Assembly (NCBI GenBank): GCA_003996215.1
Contig: QJPP01005210.1
Coordinates: 1 to 64,000 of the forward strand
Length of the DNA: 64,000 nt
Reading direction: 5' to 3'
Origin: Jaltomata sinuosa
Lineage: Eukaryota; Streptophyta; Magnoliopsida; Solanales; Solanaceae
In this document: positions 57,610 to 64,000 of the stretch, piece after piece
Numbering within the stretch: the stretch's first letter is position 1
Layout of the letters: each line of letters starts with the position of its first letter
Notes under the pieces: generated by a model
The model's database searches: none
Seen by the model: the letters and a program-made list of their open reading frames with translations, nothing else
What the model was told of the DNA's origin: nothing
Position numbers and translations under genes: made by a program

Positions 57610-58859
57610 ATGGGCCCATGGGTTCCGCAACCTGAAGTCGAAAATGAAGAAGCGCACGATGATCACCAGACTTCAAGGTATGCATGCTCAAATATTTGAG
57701 AGAATTTAGCCAAGGAATAGTCTCAAACCAGCCAGCCAACTATGAGAATCAATGAAGAATCAAATGAGAGAATTTAATGGAATAAAGCTTATAAAAACTT
57801 ACCAATAACGATGGAGGAACTATCAAGGCCAAGAAATTTTCACCCTAACACCAAGAATCGAATCAGAACAGAGTTGGGATGAGTTTTGAACTTACAACAA
57901 TTGATAATTCATATTTTTGGGTGAAGAAGACAAAGTTAAGACTTTAAATACTGCCCAGGGGTCCTTCATCGCAATTGTGAAAGGACTCCTCGCAGTCGCG
58001 AGGACCACGCTGGCTAGACCATCGCGATCGCGAGGACTAGCCACACGATCACGTTAAATAAAGGGGAAGAAGCTTCATCACGATCAGGACAAGTGATCAC
58101 GCGATCACGAAGAACAAGGGACCAGATGCTTCATCGTGGTCGCAAAGGAGAAGCTCATGATCGCGATTAAGGCCTAAGGCCTGCACCTGCAACAGTAAAA
58201 ATCTGCAACTTTTCCAAAACTCTACGGGGCATTCCAGGCACTATCGGAAACCGATATTCAAAAACCTATAATGCTAAAATAGTGGAAACGATATTTTGGA
58301 CTCAACAAAATCAACAAAAATTCCATACGAGGTTATTTCGGAGAAATATTGACCCAAGTCGACACTAAGCAACAAGAAACCAAACACTCGAAATGAGTCT
58401 GCCCACCCAGGACCCAAACTAACCATCTACCTAACCCAAACTCAACATTCTGGATCTGATGGAATCATTGGATTTCAAATCTGACCCTTCGATCATCGAA
58501 AGCTTACCAAAGTTATACTTTAAACTTTAAATGGCCTAAAAATAGAGAAAGCAACACAAAACCCATACCGGAAGTTCTCATGGCTCAAGTAAAGGTCCAA
58601 CTAGACCAAACTCAATGCTCCGGAGCTAATGTAACTGTCAAAATTCAATTATGAGCCTATTAGATAAGAATGTAGACTAAAGTCAATGATATTCTATATT
58701 ACGGCTCTAAGATAGAAAAATGGCCAAAACCACCAAACGAACGACCAGGGCACCAAACTACCGATCCCAGCAAGTCATAAATGACTTAGGGACGCTATAG
58801 GAAAGCTCTAACAATACAATGAATGCATAAACACGAAGATGACCGGAAGGGTCATCACA
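57610..58859 (-). repeat. Tekay LTR 5' part, reversed
   Basis: Ends GGGTCATCACA at 58859, the complement of a TGTGATGACC LTR start. Contains the gcgatcgc cluster (57960-58160) and a TATA-like box (minus strand GTATTTAAAG, 57941-57950). It meets the sense fragment head-on at 57609/57610. Confidence 0.78.
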
Positions 58860-59164
58860 TTTTTTAAAAAAAAACTATGAAGGAAAACTTTTAAAAAAAT
58901 TAAAGTTATAATTTTAAAAAACTCTAATAAGTAATTTAAAAAATAGTCTATCTTTAAATGATTTTAAAAAAAATTGTTTAGTCCTGTTAACGGTACCATT
59001 CCATTTATAAGAGGGACGAAATAGAATCAACCAAATTACCGGTGGTACCGATACTGATTAGTCATGTTCTAGCAAAGGTTACCAGTTGACGGGTTACCAA
59101 ACCGTCCTGTTACCAATCCCACTACCACCCTTATGTTTTAGCCGGTCACATAAAAAATCGAGAT
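58860..59164. other. Non-repetitive flank, no gene seen
   Basis: Very AT-rich start, then several ggtacc/ggttacc words. No ORF of note and no match to other parts of the window. Confidence 0.4.
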
Positions 59165-59879
59165 TGTTTGGTAGGGTATATAAGAATAATGTTAAATATC
59201 TTGTATTCATAATATTTGTATTAATTATGTTGATATTATTTTTTATGCAGTATTTAATTTGGTGTATTAAAAATAATATGCATTGCATAATTATTTTTAA
59301 AATTATTTATTTACAAAATATCCTCCACTAATATGGTAAAAATGATGTGAAAAAGGTTTTGAGGAGCAATTGTATCCTTAATCATGTTGATGCATGCATT
59401 AAAACCTCTTGCATTGTTAATATAATAATTTTTTTGGATCATTTGATATGGTGTATAAAAATAGTGTTGAATATGGTATATCACTAATGTTAACATTAGT
59501 AATGTTGGTATTAGTTATATCTGCAATAGAATGCTGAAATTATTTCTTATCCAGTGTTTGGTTTGGTTTGGTATTATAACATGCATTGCATATTTTAAAA
59601 AAAAATTGTTTACTAAAATACCCACCACAAATATGGTGAAAAGGATTTGAAAAAGGTTTAGAGGGGCAATTGTATCTTTAATCATGTTAATGCATGCATT
59701 CAAACCCCTTGTATTGTTAATACCATGATTTTTCATGTATTACTTATACATAGCATAATACCATATATATTATAAAGCATTAGTTATACATATGTTGAAA
59801 AAGTATATCAAGCAAGGCACTAGTAATATACAAAGCTAATGCATGCAGTATTTTTTCTAATGCACTCAACCAAACGACC
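59165..59879. repeat. MITE-like element with internal 300 bp duplication
   Basis: The left end reads tgtttggtagggtatat and the right end, complemented, tcgtttggttgagtgcatt: an imperfect terminal inverted repeat around gtttggt. The two internal copies align with a period of exactly 300 bp at the marker caattgtatc(c/t)ttaatcatg (59367 and 59667). No coding capacity. hAT-type MITEs with such ends are common in Solanaceae (from memory). Confidence 0.6.
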
Positions 59880-59921
59880 CCTTCATGTATTAATTATGCA
59901 TAGGAATACCAAATATAGTAT

Positions 59922-60475
59922 TGTAATGATCAGGTTCATCGTTACAGGTAAATATTTTGTGCCATGTTTTAGGTTACAGTACTTCCGAGTTGGGATTTGA
60001 AAATTTTGGACTAGGCTAGCCTCGGCCGAAATTGGAGCAAGGTATAGTCCAGGACAATTTGATGTCTCAATTTGAGCTAGTTTTTTGTGTAGCTAAGACA
60101 TAAAGGAGTCCGAAGGAATTTTTGGAATCGAATTCAGATAACCAGAGATCCCAGAATCGAAGTTGACGCGAAGGGGTAATTCTAGAAAGTCGGGGATTCA
60201 AGGTGCATTGTAAAATAGGGTCTTTTCAGGAATTTTTTCGACATTTTATCTGTGATGAGCACTACCGCTCTGCCATGGCAACCTCTAATATAGCGGAACA
60301 ATTATCGCTATAGCAGAAGTTGAAATGGTCAACCTCCGCCATAGAAGTTGACTCCGCTACGACGGTACCACTATAGCAGAATGGGGACCGCTATAGCCGA
60401 GCAACGAGACCAGAAAACCTAGAAATGGGTTTTTAATTTCATTCTCTTCCCTTCAGCACAAAAAATAGATGATAT
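59922..60475 (+). repeat. Second-family LTR, 5' part, first copy
   Basis: Starts TGTAATGATC and matches 60882-61453 along its length (960 bp offset). It contains several 'ctatagcgga' words. It breaks off after the 'ttcattctcttcccttcag' block. Confidence 0.7.
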
Positions 60476-60881
60476 ATGAGCGGCATAGTACCACGTAGGA
60501 AGCTTCCGCGATGGAGTTTAGGTTAGTAGAACTCCGGGTGTAGAGGAAGAAGGGGTCGCCATGGTGGGATCTGGTCTTATTTTTTTTCTTGTTAGTACAG
60601 TCGCTCCGGTGTTTCGATGAGGCCCCTAATTTCTTACGCACTAGGGGAGGGGTAATCTAGTTGCCTTGTGTAGCTCGAAAGAAGGGATTACTTGACAGAG
60701 TGGAAGTGAATTAAATTTTGGTTGAGTTGGGCATTCCAAGGTATTCGACAGTTTTGGTGGTTTGCATAATGTTAGATTAACGCTGTCATGATAGAGCGTC
60801 GAGGTTCAGAGGGCAGGCTCCTTGTTCTCTTTCTACCTTAGAGATCGTTTGGGGATCAACGATGGGTAAATTGGTATCTGT
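60476..60881. other. Spacer between two LTR 5' copies
   Basis: No supported gene and no match seen elsewhere in the window. Confidence 0.4.
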
Positions 60882-62160
60882 TGTACCGATCGAGTTCGTC
60901 ACTATGGGTAAACATTTTGTGCCAAGTTTTGGGTTAGAATATTTCCAAGTTGGTAGTTCAAAATTTTGGGCTAGCCTAGGCTAGGCTAGAATTTGAACGA
61001 GGTATAGTCCAGGGTAATCCAGGTAAGGATTGGGTTTGATGTCTCGATTTGAGCTAATTTTTCTGTGTAGCTAAGACATAAAGGAGTCCGGGGGATATTT
61101 CAGAATCGAATTCGGATAAGTAGAGCTCTCGAAATCGAGGTTGATGCGAAGGGGTTATTCCGCAACATCGTGGCTTCAAGGTGCGTTGTAAAAAGGGTTC
61201 TTTTCAGGGATTTTTTCAACATTTTATCCGTGATGAGCGCTACCACTCTGCCAAAGCGACCTCTACTATAGCGGAATAATTACTGCTATAGCGGAAGTCA
61301 AGATGGTCAACCTCCGCCATAACGATTGACTCCGATACGGCGGTACCCATATAGTGGAATGGGGACCGCTATAGCGGATAAACGGGACCAGAAAACTCAG
61401 AAATGGTTTTTTTAATTTCATTCTCTTCCCTTCAGCCCCAAAAACAGATGAGAGCTATTCCAAAAACCCTCCTAGGCTACTCCAAGGCTTGGGAGCCATG
61501 GGGAGGAGGGATTCCAGCAAAAGGAATGTGAAACCATGGATTCAGGCCTATAGAATCATCAGGGAATGCCTTCATGGAGCATGAATGGGCATGAAACAGC
61601 TGCTTGGCATCCAAGTAGGCTAGGTTTCTTCCCAAGAGTAGATTGATCATTTTTATTTCCTAATATTGTGTAGAGTGAAAGGGAGAATCCATGATTAGGC
61701 CTTCGGGCATAGAGTCTGACGGATTCAATATTGTTTATGTGTGAATTAGGAATTGGATGGATTGAAGTGTTGGTTTTATGATACATATAATGTGGATATT
61801 TATTGTTTTGGTAGAATAAAATGATAGGCTCAGGGACTGGAATGTCGGGAAGGTTCGGGGAACCGGGAGAATGCTTAGGAACTACGGGTAATAAAAATAG
61901 GAAACTCCTAGATAAGGTTTCGGGAATGTAAATGTCATGTGATATAGTTGTTGGTTTTACTAAGGCTAAGGGGAGGTGTTCCCACTCTGTGTTTGGTGTT
62001 GGATAAAGTCTCGAGAATCACGTAGTTGCTAAATTATGCTAAGAAAGGAAATCGTTCATTATATGTCAGTAAGGGGAAATGGGTTGATCCTCGGACCAAG
62101 GTTGTGCTAAGTCATCCACCCGGGGAGGGGTAGGTAATGGTTAACGATTCCTATAAATAT

Positions 62161-62352
62161 TGTATGTTGTGTACTCTTATCTAAGTCCTTGTATGAGATA
62201 CATTGCTTATGAAATTGCTAGGAATGTATGTTGTGTACTCTTATCTAAGTGCATGTATGAGATACATTACTTAGAGAACTGTTAGGAATGTATGTTGTGT
62301 TCTCTTATCTAAGTGTTTGTATGAGATACATTGCTTAGGGATTGTTAGGAAT
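62161..62352 (+). repeat. 64 bp x 3 tandem repeat
   Basis: Units start at 62161, 62225 and 62289 (tgtatgttgtgt..tcttatctaagt..gatacatt). Confidence 0.92.
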
Positions 62353-62453
62353 GTCTAAGAGTTCTGTATTACAGTCTGTGAATTGAACTGTGTGTTGCTT
62401 GTTGGTTTACAAGTTGATTATTTATTGTTGTGACTATGGATTGATTGACATTC

Positions 62454-62610
62454 GGTTGGCTCGGGTACCAAGCCTGGTATGGGTATAACAAATGGTTGGC
62501 TCAGGTACCACACCTGGTACGGGTATAACAAATGTTGGCTCGGGTACCACGCCTAGTACGGGAATTCTAACGGTTGGTTCAGGTACCACGCCTGGTACAG
62601 GTTTACTTTA
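62454..62610 (+). repeat. 40 bp x 4 tandem repeat
   Basis: Units start near 62454, 62494, 62533 and 62572 (ggttggctcgggtaccac, then gcctggtacggg). Each unit holds two GGTAC-type half sites in inverted order. Confidence 0.92.
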
Positions 62611-62711
62611 CTGCATCATTTCATTGATATTGTTGCATTGTGTTTATTAGTGTTGGTTGCATGAGTGGACCAGGCTGTGTTTATAAATTGTTATATTATA
62701 TTATGCTTTTT

Positions 62712-63150
62712 GTCTTGGTGTATGCCGGGTAATTATATTTTGAGTTTTGTCTTGGTGTAGGCCGGGTTGTGATATCATGTTATGAGTTTGGTCTTGGGGT
62801 AGGACGGGTTGTTATATCATGTTATGAGTTTGGTCTTGGTGTAGGCCGGGTTGTTATATCATGTTATGAGTTTGGTCTTGGTGTAGGCCGGGTTGTTATG
62901 TCATGTTATTAGTTGGTCTTGGTGTAGGCCGGGTTGTTATATCATGTTATGAGTTTGGTCTTGGTGTAGGACGGGTTGTTATATCATATTATTAGTTGAT
63001 CTTGGTGTAGGTCGGGTTGTTATATCATGTTATGAGTTTTGTCTTGGTGTAGGCCGGGTTGTCATATCATGTTATGAGTTTTGTCTTGGTATAGGTCGGG
63101 TTGTTATATCATGTTATTAGTTGGTGTTGGTGTAGACCGGGTTGTCATGT
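62712..63150 (+). repeat. 42 bp x 11 minisatellite
   Basis: Units start at 62712, 62749, 62791, 62833, 62875, 62916, 62958, 62999, 63041, 63083 and 63124. The core is gtcttggtgtaggccgggttg followed by ttatatcatgttatgag in most units. Period is 41-42 bp apart from the first, 37 bp. A lone degenerate unit lies at 63283-63303. Confidence 0.95.
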
Positions 63151-64000
63151 TAACACCTAGATGTGTTAGGGGGATCCGGGTGAGTCCGGACTATGTAAAA
63201 GAGGTTATAAGTTCACAATTTGTTGGCATTAAGTGTACTAATGCCGATCAAGGATTATTTGTGGTTAATAAGCGAAGGATGGGTCTTGGAGTAGACCGGG
63301 TAGCCTGTTGAACAAATAGGTGTGGTTAGAGAATCCTTGAAGGGTCTGAGTTTCGGGATGAGAAAGGTATTTAGATATAACTTTGTTGTTGTCATTGACT
63401 GTGTCAATGGTTGCTAGTTTAATTTCATGTGACTGGTAAATTGGGAGTAAGATTGAAAGTCTGGGGTTGGAGTTGTTGGTTGTTATAACCAGGATGAAAA
63501 TTTGTCCTAGAGGTCCGTGAAGGGTCCGGACACTGGTAAGTAATACCACGTGTATAGGTGGTTTGGTTGGGCAGTTAGTCGGTCTAAGTCTGAATGTCTA
63601 GTCAAGGCGGTTGACTTGGGTAAGGAAATGGTAGTCCGGGCATGGACATTGATATTGGTTAAGGTCAAGGTGACTTGGTAAGTCTAAAGGTTAAGAAGGT
63701 CGGTTCTAAAAGGGGGAATTGATAAAAGTGATGTTGAAAGAAGTGGAGCATTTACATTGTGCATTTTATCTTGATTTTTATATGATGGTAGGAGTGAATT
63801 TGGATCAGCCGATGATGCCAACCAGTACGTGTGTTGGTACTGATTCTACTCTTGCTATACCTTTTGGGTATAGTCTGGTTGCAGGGTTGGTGATATTTCA
63901 CAGGTTCAGGATTGCGGTGATATTCCAGAAACTCGTACTTCCTTCTATGGTGGGAGCTGTGTCCATTTTATGTTATAAGCTCATCTTGTAAAAGCTCTTT

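Larger units (their letters stand above)
60882..64000 (+). repeat. Second-family long LTR, sense, runs off the window
   Basis: Starts TGTACCGATCG, carries 'ctatagcgga' words (61260-61385), three minisatellites and, near 63790-63885, the 'gatgccaaccagtacgtg..cttgctatacc' block typical of solanaceous Ty3/gypsy LTR 3' halves. The 3' terminus is not reached. The stretch 61454-62160 holds no recognisable gene. Confidence 0.6.

Noticed and set aside
62712..63150. CRISPR array.
   Set aside because: The whole 42 bp unit is repeated; there are no unique spacers, and the context is a plant LTR.

Overview
This is eukaryotic, plant nuclear, repeat-dense DNA, most likely from a member of the Solanaceae (Solanum, Capsicum or Nicotiana type). 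That assignment is an inference from three things: Tekay/Del-type and Athila-type Ty3/gypsy relics, a DUF4283-type LINE ORF1 relic, and a cluster of endogenous pararetrovirus (Caulimoviridae) copies. I find no intact host gene, no tRNA or rRNA gene and no CRISPR. Every recognisable coding region is a broken mobile element or viral copy.

Layout. 1-253 is a reversed Tekay LTR scrap. 254-6228 is a 5'-truncated sense Tekay element (copy A: pol, then a 3.0 kb LTR) that sits inside an Athila integrase. 6229-10950 is the rest of that Athila relic (integrase C-terminus, spacer, extra ORF). 10960-12964 is a reversed Athila relic (gag, tRNA-Asp-type primer site, LTR) abutting a reversed LINE ORF1 (12966-13688).

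13913-57334 is a nest of insertions. The outermost layer is a reversed LTR of a second family (13913-14419, continued at 55740-57334). It is split by a complete-length reversed Tekay element H1 (14420-55739; target duplication cacat/cacgt). H1 is split at its gag/protease border by a sense Tekay element N1 (21340-50423; probable duplication gacgt/gatgc, with the H1 reading frame continuous across the excision). N1 is itself interrupted by an 18 kb pararetrovirus array (29774-47748).

The array holds, on the minus strand and from right to left, unit 1 (47748-40693, nearly complete, lacking the leader), a short plus-strand fragment S (39991-40692), unit 2 (39982-36039, with pol deleted) and unit 3 (36038-29774, lacking the 3' end). 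The implied virus has two ORFs. ORF1 is a polyprotein with movement protein, coat protein, zinc knuckle, acidic/Cys-rich linker, coiled coil, protease, reverse transcriptase and RNase H. ORF2 is about 398 codons and overlaps the end of ORF1 by 8 nt. A tRNA-iMet primer site marks the genome start. All copies carry stops or deletions. The most striking structure is a 0.7 kb inverted repeat at 39264-40692 lying directly downstream of the retained promoter-like region of unit 1. Transcription from there would give a self-complementary RNA of viral leader plus movement-protein sequence.

57335-58859 holds two head-on Tekay LTR pieces, 59165-59879 a MITE-like element with an internal 300 bp duplication, and 59922-64000 a second-family LTR with three different minisatellites (64, 40 and 42 bp).
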